NCBI RefSeq assembly: GCF_003011965.1
Contig: NZ_PXWG01000009.1
Coordinates: forward strand, 44,102 to 108,101
Length of the DNA: 64,000 nt
Origin: Streptosporangium nondiastaticum
GTDB taxonomy: Bacteria > Actinomycetota > Actinomycetes > Streptomycetales > Streptomycetaceae
Direction of reading: 5' to 3'
Position numbers and translations under genes: made by a program. The notes beneath the pieces are model-generated. The model searched no databases, was not told the origin of the DNA, and saw only the letters and a list, made by a program, of their open reading frames with translations. Below, in pieces: positions 36,277 through 44,921 of the stretch (its first letter is position 1; each line of letters opens with the position of its first letter).

Positions 36277-39200
36277 TCAGGCGTACAGGGCGTCCGCGAA
36301 TTTCAGCGCGGACACGATCTGCTGTTCCGTGGGGATGCCGGGTACGGCGTGCAGGTGAATGACCGGCGCCGCACCGGCAGTTGTGCCGTTCCCACCCGGG
36401 GAGTTGAGGCCCTTTGAGTCGGCGATCATGTCCCACTGGGTGGGCGTGAAAACGGGCTCTGGGCGGCCCAACCCGTTGTAGACGAGGGACAGGCCCGGGG
36501 GCAGGTAGCCGCCGGAGTCGTAGCCGCCCGGTCGATCCAGAGCGGACAGTGACCCATATCTATGCAAGGCGTAATTCAGGCCGGAATAGATATTGGCAAG
36601 TGGGTTGACGGAAGTCCCGTACAGGAACGGGCCCGTATTCCGAAAAGGCCCCGCATATGCATCGAAAGTCGGCCCAATTACCTGCATCAAACCGACGGAC
36701 GGCGTACCGTCCTGCCAGTTGATATCCCAGGTATTGACGATGTTCGGATTTCCGCCCGATTCATCATTCATGCGGCGGAGGACAGTATCGAGCCAGGACG
36801 CCGGCTGCCCGAGCATGCTCAGGGCCTGGAGCACTTGCGGCGTCCAGCGGGTGACCCCGCTACCGCCGGTGTCACCCCCCATCTGCGGGCTTCCACCTGC
36901 GGAGAAGAAGCCCTTCACGAAGTCGGTGACGGTGTCCTTCAGGCCCATGACCGGCGTCCGGAACACCTCGCCGATCATCTGCGCCCACTTCGCCGCGTCC
37001 AGGCCGTCCAGGTCTCCGAGGACGGGTTTCAGCAGCGCATCCATGGCTTGGCCGGGGTTGGCCAGCATGTCCGCGGCACCCTTGACGCCGCGCCACGTCT
37101 TGGTGGCCTTGTCGCTCGTCCAGTCCCACGCCTTACCGGCGGATTCCTTGCCCCAGTCGAGGGCCGAGCCGAGAATTCCGCCCCTGGCGAGCATCTGCGT
37201 GCCGGCGGCTTGGAGGAGTCCGAGGGCGCGTGCCCGGTATCGGGGATCGGTCGGGATGACGTATTCCGGGTAGCGGGGATTTCCCTCGCCGACGATGGCC
37301 GTCGGGCGGTTGAAGACCCCGGGGCGGACCGGTAGAGGTCCGCCGGCGGCAAGCAGGGGAAGCTTTTCCATTTTCAGCTTGTCGCCGATGCCTGGGATCC
37401 AGCCGGTCAGGGTGTTCCAGATGTCAAGGACGCCCGAGTTCCATACGGTCCCGATCACGAAGTTGACCGGGTCCTTCGTGGCGCCCTCGATTTTCTTCCA
37501 CGCAGTCGCGATCCCGTCCTTCGCGTGCGCGAAGGCGGAGGAGACTGCGCCGATTCCGTCCTTCAGGGCGTCGAATGCGGGCCGTATGCCGTTCTGCCAC
37601 CCCCACGTGATGGCGTCGGATATCCAGCGCCACACCGGCTTGACGATGCTGTAGTACAGCCACGAGATCGCGGGGCCGAGGATGTCCTTCAGGAAGGAGG
37701 AGAACGCGCCGACCGCGGGCCGGATGACGTAGGTCCAGGCGGCGACGATCGCCGCACCGATCAGCGCGAAGGTGGGCTTCACGACGGCGTCGTAAAGAAG
37801 GACGATGACCGGCCACAGGATGTTCTTAATGAACGACCAGAAAAGCTGGAGGGTCGGCCAAATCACGTCCAGCCAGACCGTTTTGATGACCTGGCCGATG
37901 AGCTGGAACATGGGCCAGACAACGGCCTGGGCGAAGTCGCGGACGACCGGGAAGAGGCTGTTCGCGATGATCGACCACAGGGCCGACAGGACCGGCTGAA
38001 GCACTCCGGTCCACACTGCGAAGACGATCTGCCCGATCATCTGGAACGCGGGGACGACCGCGCCTTGCCACAGCCACAGGACGGCCGGAACGACCCGCGT
38101 CATGATGAAGTCGGCGAGCCAGGAGAACGCCGGCTGAACGTACGTCCCCCAGATAGTTGAAAACTGGACCGATATCCAGGCAAAAAAAGGGGAGAGCGTG
38201 GAGTTCCACAGCCACATGAAGGCCGGGACCACCCGGTCCATGACGATGCCCGCGATCCACGCGAACACCGGCTGAATAACCGTGGTCCAGGCGAGGAGGC
38301 AGGCCGCCTTGATGACGTCCCAGCACGCCGTCACCCCGTCGCGGAACCAGCCGAAGCGCTGCCAGAGGTAGACGACGGCCAGGCCCAGGGCGACGAGGGC
38401 ACCGATCACCAGCAGGATCACGTCCATCGTCCAGCCGACAGGCGTGGCCTGGACGAGAAGCGCCATCGCCGTCGTGGCGGCGTTGACCAGCCATTCCGCG
38501 GCAGCGACGGCGCGCAGACCGAGGCTGATGGTGATCAGCGCAACGCCGATGGCCTCCAGGACGCCCGGCGGGACGAGGGAGACGAGGCGGGCGAGGTCGC
38601 CGACGAAGAGCAGCGTGACCCCGGACATCGGCTGAACGGCCGTCCAAACGTTGCCTAAAGTCGTGCCGATATCGCGGAGAATCCCGCCAACTACCGGGCC
38701 GTTCTGGCGAATTCGCGCAAGGAAGGCGGCGAAGCCGGGCGAGTCGCGGAGCCGGTCTCCCCACTCAGAGAAGCGTTTCGCCTGATCGACCAGGCGCTGA
38801 GTGAAGCTCTCCGTGTGCGGCAGGGCGGCGCCCAGCGCGCCCGCAAAGCCCTTGAAGAAGTACCCGAGTGCGATCCCGGTATTCCGGATGGCAGGCCGGA
38901 TGGCCTGCGTCAGGTCATCACGGAAGCGATCCCAAAAAGGGGTCTTGAAGTCCGCCGCCGTGGCATCCATCAACTCCCGGGCACCGGCCGCCGCTTCGCG
39001 CACCAAGGGCGTGAAAGCGGGCAGGGATGCCCGCACGCCGTTGAGGCCGCGGGTGAAAAGCGGCATCACCTCCGGCTGAAGCGACGCCGACCAGTCCTTG
39101 AATCCCTCCTTCAGCGCCACGACGGCGTCGAAGGTGGCGCGGGCGGCCGGCGACAGCTCGTCGAGGGCGCGGCGGTACTTCTGCGCGGCAGTGTCCGCCG

Positions 39201-41103
39201 TCGACGTGGCGTCGGCCGTTTGCATGTGGGCCGCGGCCACCTGCCGCTCGGCGTTGGCGATCGTGTCGGCCGCCGCGGCCTGGGCCCGCGCCACACCGCG
39301 GACGGCGTCGGCTACCCGGGCCTGCGCGTCGGCAACGGCGCGGGCCTGGTCAGCGACGCGCTCGTGGGCCTGCGCGGCGGCGTCCTGCGCGCGCCGCACC
39401 CCCTCCGCGCCATCAACACCGGCCGCGTTCGCCCGGCGGGCGTCGGCCTCCAGACGCTTATGCGCGAGGGACTGTTCCTTCAGGCCCTGGACGGCCTGGT
39501 CGTAGGTGAGCTGGGCTTGATCCCGCTCCAACTGGCTTGCGGCGGGGTCGGCCCGGACCTTCTCCAGGTCCTGTTTGGCCTGCGTCAGGCGCAGCGTCGC
39601 CGCCCGCTCCGACAGGGCGGAGTCGGTGACCTGGTTGTTCAGGTCCTCCAGCTGCCGGACGGCGTCGGCACGGGCCCGGGTCAGCTCCTGCTGCGCGCGC
39701 CGCTCGTCGTCCTGGGCGCGGGTGAGCTGCTGCTCGGCGCGACGGACGCCGTCTTCGGCCTGGGTTACCTGCCGCTGTGCGGCGGCGATCTGCTCGGCAG
39801 CGTTGCGCTGCGCGGTGGCCAGGGCGCGAACGGCGCCTTCCTGCTGAAAAGCGCGCTGCGTCGCCTGGGCGGCGGCGCGGGCCCCGGTGTCGGTGGCCGC
39901 GGCGGCGGCGTCCTCAGCCGCCTTCTTGGCCTGGAGTGCCTGCGCGATCCCGATGATTGCCGGTGCGGCGACGGCGCCGAGGACGGCGAAGCCGGATGCG
40001 GCAACGACCGTGGCCGCGGCGAGGCCGGCGACCTGCCCGGCGAGGATTTCCGCGCCGGGGGCGGCGGCGAGTCCGGCGAGGGCGAGGGTGAGGCCCAGGG
40101 TCCCCAGCAGGGCTGGGGAGAAGTCGAAATCGATCCGCTTGCCGTCGAGGGCGTCGGCCTGCGCGCGGACCGCGGCCAGGGCGGCGGATGCTTGCGCGGC
40201 ATCCACCCTCACGTCGATGTCCGCGTCCGAGGCGGCCAGGGCGGCCAGGCGGGCCTGGACGGCGTCGATCTGCGCCATGGCCGCGCCGGCGTCGACATCG
40301 ATGCCGATCCGGGCCGTGGCAAGGGTGGTGAGCTGGGCGCGCAGCGTGGCGAGCTGAGCGCGGGCGGGTTCAGTGTCCGCCGTGATGTTGATCTCCGGCA
40401 GGGCGGCCTGCGCGGCCTGAACCTGGGCCCGCAGACGGCCGCCGAAACTGCCGTCGGTCTCCAGACGGACGACACCGGGACGGGCCGTAATCCGGTCGAT
40501 CTCCTCGCGGACCGCGGCGAGGTGGGCGCGGGCAGCGGCGGTGTCCGCGCGGATCGTCACGTCCGGGTGCGCGGCGCCCAGGCGCAGAAGCTCGGCCTCC
40601 AGGGCCTCGGCTTCCGCACGGGCGGCCTCCGCGTCGATGTCGACCCCGACCGTCTTGCCGGCCAGGGCCTCCATGCGCACGCGCAGCGCCTGAAGGTCCG
40701 CGTCAGCCTCGGCCGTGTCCGCACCGATAGTGATCTTCGGCAGCGTCCGGAACGCTGCCTCCAACCGGGTCTTCAGCGACCGGGCGAACGCGCCGCCGGT
40801 CTGCTCGCCCTCGCGGGTGGCCTGCTGACGGGCCCGGGTGCCACCGGCGCGAACGGCGTCGGGGATGGCACGGCGAATCGCGGGGGCGAGGGCGGCGGCA
40901 ATATCGCGGCCGAGGGTGGTGCCGATCTGCGCGCCGCCGCCCACACCGGCGGTCATGGCCTGCGTGAACGCCTGCCCGGCCAGGCGCCCGGCCTCCTGCC
41001 CTGCACTCGTGGCCGGTTCGGCAAGCGCCGTCCGCAAACGCTGGCCGATTCCCCGGGTGTTGGGGATGACCTGAACCTCGACAGAGCCGACAACGATTGC
41101 CAC
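36277..41103 (-). CDS. Tape measure protein with lytic transglycosylase-type domain
   Basis: The 1608-residue protein sets tail length and is threaded into the cell during DNA entry. Residues 1-330 are Ala/Glu/Asp coiled coil with recurring units (LRVRMEALAGKTVGVDIDAE and similar). A hydrophobic segment follows near 340-390, then a second coiled coil (about 400-680), more hydrophobic segments and Trp-rich helical repeats. Near residues 1420-1520 is a soluble lytic transglycosylase-like domain with the catalytic-type glutamate in RRMNDESGGNPNIVNTW and GLMQVIGPTFDAYAG. Length predicts a tail of roughly 240 nm if the usual 1.5 angstrom per residue rule applies. Confidence 0.93.
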   Translation of the reverse strand: MAIVVGSVEVQVIPNTRGIGQRLRTALAEPATSAGQEAGRLAGQAFTQAMTAGVGGGAQIGTTLGRDIAAALAPAIRRAIPDAVRAGGTRARQQATREGEQTGGAFARSLKTRLEAAFRTLPKITIGADTAEADADLQALRVRMEALAGKTVGVDIDAEAARAEAEALEAELLRLGAAHPDVTIRADTAAARAHLAAVREEIDRITARPGVVRLETDGSFGGRLRAQVQAAQAALPEINITADTEPARAQLATLRAQLTTLATARIGIDVDAGAAMAQIDAVQARLAALAASDADIDVRVDAAQASAALAAVRAQADALDGKRIDFDFSPALLGTLGLTLALAGLAAAPGAEILAGQVAGLAAATVVAASGFAVLGAVAAPAIIGIAQALQAKKAAEDAAAAATDTGARAAAQATQRAFQQEGAVRALATAQRNAAEQIAAAQRQVTQAEDGVRRAEQQLTRAQDDERRAQQELTRARADAVRQLEDLNNQVTDSALSERAATLRLTQAKQDLEKVRADPAASQLERDQAQLTYDQAVQGLKEQSLAHKRLEADARRANAAGVDGAEGVRRAQDAAAQAHERVADQARAVADAQARVADAVRGVARAQAAAADTIANAERQVAAAHMQTADATSTADTAAQKYRRALDELSPAARATFDAVVALKEGFKDWSASLQPEVMPLFTRGLNGVRASLPAFTPLVREAAAGARELMDATAADFKTPFWDRFRDDLTQAIRPAIRNTGIALGYFFKGFAGALGAALPHTESFTQRLVDQAKRFSEWGDRLRDSPGFAAFLARIRQNGPVVGGILRDIGTTLGNVWTAVQPMSGVTLLFVGDLARLVSLVPPGVLEAIGVALITISLGLRAVAAAEWLVNAATTAMALLVQATPVGWTMDVILLVIGALVALGLAVVYLWQRFGWFRDGVTACWDVIKAACLLAWTTVIQPVFAWIAGIVMDRVVPAFMWLWNSTLSPFFAWISVQFSTIWGTYVQPAFSWLADFIMTRVVPAVLWLWQGAVVPAFQMIGQIVFAVWTGVLQPVLSALWSIIANSLFPVVRDFAQAVVWPMFQLIGQVIKTVWLDVIWPTLQLFWSFIKNILWPVIVLLYDAVVKPTFALIGAAIVAAWTYVIRPAVGAFSSFLKDILGPAISWLYYSIVKPVWRWISDAITWGWQNGIRPAFDALKDGIGAVSSAFAHAKDGIATAWKKIEGATKDPVNFVIGTVWNSGVLDIWNTLTGWIPGIGDKLKMEKLPLLAAGGPLPVRPGVFNRPTAIVGEGNPRYPEYVIPTDPRYRARALGLLQAAGTQMLARGGILGSALDWGKESAGKAWDWTSDKATKTWRGVKGAADMLANPGQAMDALLKPVLGDLDGLDAAKWAQMIGEVFRTPVMGLKDTVTDFVKGFFSAGGSPQMGGDTGGSGVTRWTPQVLQALSMLGQPASWLDTVLRRMNDESGGNPNIVNTWDINWQDGTPSVGLMQVIGPTFDAYAGPFRNTGPFLYGTSVNPLANIYSGLNYALHRYGSLSALDRPGGYDSGGYLPPGLSLVYNGLGRPEPVFTPTQWDMIADSKGLNSPGGNGTTAGAAPVIHLHAVPGIPTEQQIVSALKFADALYA

Positions 41104-41402
41104 GGCGGCCCTCCTTACGTGCGGGAGTGACCGCCGACCCGGCGGACGTTGGTTCTATGACGACGACCCTTGACCGGTTGTCATAAAGGTTGATCAGGCA
41201 ACGTCTGGCCGTGTGCTCGTCGCTGCACCGCCCATTTGTTCGCGTTCAGAGGGCGTCTGGCTCGTTCGGGGCACAAATCCGGGGTTACGCATGGTGCACG
41301 GGCGGGGAGGGGAAGCTCCTGCGGCTGGAGACGAGAGGCGCCTCGTGACCGGTCCCCGGGTGACGGACTGTGACGTAGGGCGCGAGATCGAATGGAGTTC
41401 AC
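41104..41402. other. Region between tape measure and reversed tube gene
   Basis: About 300 bp without a credible gene. It must contain the separate promoter of the plus-strand gene that follows; TTGACC at 41170 is a possible -35 but no good -10 is correctly spaced. Confidence 0.4.
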
Positions 41403-41843
41403 ATGGGCGTCGGCGACGCGATCAGTACGGATGTTTTTGCCGTGGACCTGGGGAAGCTCCGGGTGGCCACCTACCAGGGCCTCAGCGGCCTAAGCTTTGG
41501 ATCCGATGCCATTGAGGTGAAGAGTGTTACGCCAGATGGGCACCTGCTCACCCGGAAGAATCCCGTTGCCGAAGTGCTCCCGCACATCACCTTGACCCGG
41601 CCCATGGACCAGAACCCGGCGTGGATCGACTGGGTCAAGCAGACGGCAGCTGGCCAAGGGGGCGATTCGGCGCCGACGAACATCTCGATCTCGCTCCTTG
41701 ACGGAAACAAGGCCCCGGTCAGGCGTGTCAACCTGATCAACGCCTGGGCCTCATCGTGGTCAGGGCCGACTCTGCAAGCCGGCAACACTGACCCGGCGAT
41801 CGAGAAGGTAACGATCACCTACGAAGACATGACCATCGAGTGA
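41403..41843 (+). CDS. T4 gp19-like contractile tail tube protein, reverse orientation
   Basis: The 146-residue protein fits the phage T4 gp19/eCIS tube family (PF06841 type). It has an N-terminal VRV-like strand followed by YQGLSGLSFGSDAIEVKSVT, then VLPHITLTRPMDQNPAWIDW, a strand ISISLLDGN, and the hallmark NLINAWASSWSGPTLQAGNT with terminal VTITYEDM. GGAG lies six bases before ATG 41403. It is on the plus strand inside a minus-strand siphovirus tail operon and has no sheath, baseplate or ATPase partner here. It is therefore an extra gene (moron), not part of this virion's normal plan. Confidence 0.8.
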   Translation: MGVGDAISTDVFAVDLGKLRVATYQGLSGLSFGSDAIEVKSVTPDGHLLTRKNPVAEVLPHITLTRPMDQNPAWIDWVKQTAAGQGGDSAPTNISISLLDGNKAPVRRVNLINAWASSWSGPTLQAGNTDPAIEKVTITYEDMTIE

Positions 41844-41915
41844 TGGCAGCTCTCCCGCCCCGAGTCCCCCACCGAGGCCAGCATTCGGCGAAGGTGCACT
41901 GTCACAGGACAGGCG

Positions 41916-42673
41916 TTACGCGGGCGGGCCGGGGTGGCCGTTGATGATCTGCAACAGCGTCTGCGCCGCCGCGTCGCTCATGCGCGGGCGGTGGGCGCGG
42001 GTGCGGGGGACACCGGGGCGCGGGACCGGCGAGGGCGGGTCCGGCTGTTTGCCGCCGCTGGTGTTGACCAGGGCGTAGTAGTGCGTGAGGCGGTTGACGG
42101 CGTCGATGGTCTGCGCGAGGAGCAGGTCAGTCTGCGACCAGCGGCCCCGGGACGGGTCGGCGCCCTCGGCCTGCGCGTCGAGGTCGGCGGGCGGCGCGTT
42201 GTTACGCAGGGCGGTCATGGTCGCTGCCTCGGGCGGGAGGTGCTCGATCATCACGCGTACCTGCCGCCAGGTGAGGCGGCCCCGGTGCAGATCCAGCAGG
42301 TCCGTACCGGGGTAGTAGCGGCGAAGGTCTGCCTCTACCGCTTCCGCGTGCTCTTCGAGGACCTGGTGCGTCCACTGGACTTTCCCAGCGCCTCGCCGCC
42401 GGCCTCGGCGACCTGCGCGACCCACTTGCCGATCTCGTCCTGCGTCGGGTCGCCCTCGTACCAGGCATCGACATCGTCGGGGTGAAGCACGCTCTCGGCG
42501 AAGCTGTCGAGGTCACCGGCGTTCAGGGCGCGCAGGTGGGAGGCGCGCCAGCGCTGGGAGGGCAGGGCGCGGACGGGGCGGCCGGCCAGTTCTGCCGGTA
42601 CGTAGTCGCCGATGGCGTCGGTATCCTGGCCCTTGGTGGCGAGGTCGGTGTCGGGCAGGTCGTGCGTGGTCAT
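41916..42673 (-). CDS. Frameshifted tail assembly chaperone (G-T type fusion)
   Basis: Siphoviruses make two tail chaperones from one start by a -1 ribosomal shift. Here frame 0 from ATG 42673 reaches the slippery heptamer GGGAAAG (42386-42380). A -1 slip continues KVQWTHQVLEEHAEAVEADL through RRYYPGTDLLDLHRG to the stop at 41916. The fusion would be 252 residues (98 plus 154). The extension has the WRQVRVMIEHLPPEA motif common in such chaperones. It lies between the tube and tape measure genes as expected. Confidence 0.82.
42335..42673 (-). CDS. Tail assembly chaperone, unshifted form (G type)
   Basis: The 112-residue product of frame 0 starts MTTHDLPDTDLATKG, has RPVRALPSQRWRASHLRALN and VDAWYEGDPTQDEIGKWV, and ends in a Ser/Lys/Arg-rich tail encoded after the slippery site. 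It coats the tape measure before tail tube assembly. Confidence 0.85.
   Translation of the reverse strand: MTTHDLPDTDLATKGQDTDAIGDYVPAELAGRPVRALPSQRWRASHLRALNAGDLDSFAESVLHPDDVDAWYEGDPTQDEIGKWVAQVAEAGGEALGKSSGRTRSSKSTRKR
42380..42386 (-). other. -1 programmed frameshift slippery site
   Basis: GGGAAAG on the minus strand fits the X_XXY_YYZ rule in frame (CTG GGA AAG). Reading then moves to GGG AAA GTC, which joins the two open frames. The gene order and overlapping frames make this the functional site. Confidence 0.85.
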
Positions 42674-42758
42674 GGAGGTGGGGCGTCCTTACTGGTTCAG
42701 TCGGCCGGGCCGGGGTGACACGAGGTGGCGGAGGAGGGGGCGTGGGGGCCGGGGTCGA

Positions 42759-43361
42759 TCACGTCTTCGGGGCCGGCGGGTTCTCCTTGGGTGCCGTCGG
42801 GGCCTTCATGGAAAACACGTGGTAGACGGTGTTGTTGCTGGCGTCCGGATAGGCGGTGATCTTGATGTCGTATCCCGCCATCTCCTCGGATTTGTACTGG
42901 ACGTCCGAGCGATCGGTGACCTCTCCGGCCGGCACGTAAAAGCCGCTCATGGTGTCGCCGTCGGCTACGAGGAAGTACCAGCTCCGGCGGTCTGGCGAAG
43001 GGCTCGCAGTCTCCGCGAACCGTGCCGTCCCGTCCTGGCCGGCGACGAGGTCGCCGACGGGGATACGGAACATGATCGACTTCACGATCAGGGAGTTGGT
43101 CTCCCACAGCGTCAGGCCGAAAGTTCGGACCGACTTCGTGATCTGAGTGCGAAAGGCGCTGGTCACGCCCCACGGCTGGAAGGACTTGATGTCCTCGTCC
43201 ACGCCGTACTTCAGGCCGTCATCACTGATGGCGCCAAGTCCGGACCACGGGGCGGGGGGTGTGCCAAGAGTGGTGGGGCCGGGGGTGCCGAGCGGGGCGA
43301 CCCACCCGCCCCCGTTGGCGCCGACCATGGCCAGGTCGGCGGCGCGGGTGATCTGTACCAA
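42759..43361 (-). CDS. Major tail tube protein
   Basis: The 200-residue protein reads VQITRAADLAMVGANGGGWV and later WGVTSAFRTQITKSVRTFGL, KSIMFRIPVG and VQYKSEEMAGYDIKITAYPD, the layout of siphovirus tail tube proteins. It lies just before the chaperones. I choose TTG 43361 with AAGGAA upstream since no ATG/GTG gives a matching N-terminus; a longer frame from 43493 is unlikely. Confidence 0.82.
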   Translation of the reverse strand: MVQITRAADLAMVGANGGGWVAPLGTPGPTTLGTPPAPWSGLGAISDDGLKYGVDEDIKSFQPWGVTSAFRTQITKSVRTFGLTLWETNSLIVKSIMFRIPVGDLVAGQDGTARFAETASPSPDRRSWYFLVADGDTMSGFYVPAGEVTDRSDVQYKSEEMAGYDIKITAYPDASNNTVYHVFSMKAPTAPKENPPAPKT

Positions 43362-43426
43362 GGGGAACGTTCCTTCAGGTGAGCAAACCCCCGTAGCAGC
43401 CACGGGGATTGGGAGTAGGGGCGCCG

Positions 43427-43810
43427 TCAGGGGCGGGTGTGGAGGCGGACGGCGTAGGTCGCGCCGATCCGGGTCACGGCCTGGCTCGCCCATGGGCGCC
43501 AGGCGGGGGCGGCCACCGTTGCCGCGGAGGTGAACACGACGTCCGGGAGAGCCGAGCCGGGCAGGTCCGCTAGCAGCGCGGTACGGGCGCGGGTAGCCAG
43601 GTCGGCGGCGCCGGCCCGGGTGACCGCGAACGCATCGAGGTCGACCACTGCCAGGTCGAGGCGGAACCCGTCATCGCCGCCCCCGATGCGCTGGAGGCGC
43701 AGGAGGGGGACGGCGTGGTCCAGGTCGGCGGGGGTATCGGTGCACACCCGCACGCCCAGGTGGGGGGTGAGCCAGGCGATCAGGGCCGCTTCAGCGTCCG
43801 GCCACATCAC
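43427..43810 (-). CDS. Tail terminator-like protein
   Basis: The 127-residue protein (MWPDAEAALIAWLTPHLGVR, VCTDTPADLDHAVPLLRLQR, FRLDLAVVDLDAFAV) fits the tail-completion/terminator family that caps the tail tube. Its start overlaps the stop of the HK97 gp10-like gene. Confidence 0.75.
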   Translation of the reverse strand: MMWPDAEAALIAWLTPHLGVRVCTDTPADLDHAVPLLRLQRIGGGDDGFRLDLAVVDLDAFAVTRAGAADLATRARTALLADLPGSALPDVVFTSAATVAAPAWRPWASQAVTRIGATYAVRLHTRP

Positions 43811-44118
43811 GTGCCCCGGCCGTTGGTTGCGGCACGCAGGAGGGTGTGATGGGCAGGGGCACCGTCACCGCCGTACTCCACGAACCGGGCATGCCGCGCG
43901 GAGTTGATCACGGCGGCGCCCGTGCGGTCTTTGCGCACGCCCATCCGGCGCCGGGCCCACACCTCGAACGACCCCTTGTAGGTGCCGGAGTCCACCGGGG
44001 CGGTAGCTTCGGCCACCGCCTTGATCTCCTCCGCGTGCGACATCAAGGCCGCTGTGATCATGGAGGAGTCGAGGAGCTGACGGAGCCCCGTTCGGTTGAT
44101 CTTCACCTTCGGTGGCAC
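43807..44118 (-). CDS. HK97 gp10-like head-tail joining protein
   Basis: The 103-residue protein contains ATAPVDSGTYKGSFEVWARR and HARFVEYGGDGAPAHHTLLR, the conserved pattern of HK97 gp10-type proteins. It sits between the head-closure and tail-terminator genes. Confidence 0.82.
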   Translation of the reverse strand: MPPKVKINRTGLRQLLDSSMITAALMSHAEEIKAVAEATAPVDSGTYKGSFEVWARRRMGVRKDRTGAAVINSARHARFVEYGGDGAPAHHTLLRAATNGRGT

Positions 44119-44157
44119 GACGAGGACCCCCTTCCTCTACAGCCTGTGGACAAGGGG

Positions 44158-44505
44158 CTAGCCCGTTACGCGGCGGGCGATGATCTGCACACCGGCGGTC
44201 GTTCCGGTCAGTGGGGAGTGGTACGCCTCCACCGGCCCGTGGACCGTGTAGGTCAGGCCGCGAATCCGTAGCCGGTCAGTGGGACGGACGTCGACGGTCG
44301 CGGGGGCGTAGATCGTCAGATGCTCGGTGACGGTGTCCTGGCCGCCCACGATTTCGCCGCCGGGGCCCGGGGCGATCGCGCATCCGGGCAACGGGTGCTC
44401 CGCGTCGGGGCCGCCAGCGTCGTTGCCGTAGATGTCCCGGACGGGCGGGCCGGGGCGCAGGACGGTGACCGTCTCCCCGAACCGGGGAGGGGGCAGGCTG
44501 ATCAC
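44158..44505 (-). CDS. Head-closure protein
   Basis: The 115-residue protein (VISLPPPRFGETVTVLRPGP, EHLTIYAPATVDVRPTDRLR, GLTYTVHGPVEAYHSPLTG) resembles small beta-barrel head-closure/stopper proteins. GTG 44505 overlaps the preceding stop (GTGA); an ATG at 44532 is also in frame. Confidence 0.75.
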   Translation of the reverse strand: MISLPPPRFGETVTVLRPGPPVRDIYGNDAGGPDAEHPLPGCAIAPGPGGEIVGGQDTVTEHLTIYAPATVDVRPTDRLRIRGLTYTVHGPVEAYHSPLTGTTAGVQIIARRVTG

Positions 44506-44888
44506 TGGTCGTACCACCACGGCAGATCCCATGACGCCGGGCGGCCGGGCGGTGCCCCCGCCCCGGGTGGAGTCGGGTTGATGCTGAAGGCGCCGCCGCG
44601 GCCGGCCATGAGCTTGAGGGACCGGCGTTCGTCCCGGGTCATGTACAGACCGGCCTGGGCGTGGGGTCGCTGGACACTGTACGGACCCACCGTCTCGGCC
44701 ACGATGCCTTGGGGGTTGGCGTACGCGCGGGCGGCCACGGACAGCACGACGGCGCCGGCGCCCTCGGGCAAGGGGCTCACCACGGCCCGGCACAGGGCCT
44801 CGGCCTGGACGATGATCATCCGCGCACGGTCTTCCTGCACGTCCTGGCCGAGGAGGTCGGCGAGGTCTTGCGGCGTGACGACGGGCAC
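44502..44888 (-). CDS. Head-tail connector (gp6/adaptor-like)
   Basis: The 128-residue helical protein starts MPVVTPQDLADLLGQDVQED and includes AEALCRAVVSPLPEGAGAVV and ARAYANPQGIVAETVGPYSV, matching siphovirus connector proteins found right after the capsid gene. Confidence 0.8.
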   Translation of the reverse strand: MPVVTPQDLADLLGQDVQEDRARMIIVQAEALCRAVVSPLPEGAGAVVLSVAARAYANPQGIVAETVGPYSVQRPHAQAGLYMTRDERRSLKLMAGRGGAFSINPTPPGAGAPPGRPASWDLPWWYDQ

Positions 44889-44921
44889 CGATGATCACCG
44901 CCCTTGCCATCTGCGTAGGAG

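Noticed and set aside
38815..41130. 771-codon plus-strand frame opposite the tape measure gene
   Set aside because: It is a low-complexity shadow of the coiled-coil region of the tape measure protein.
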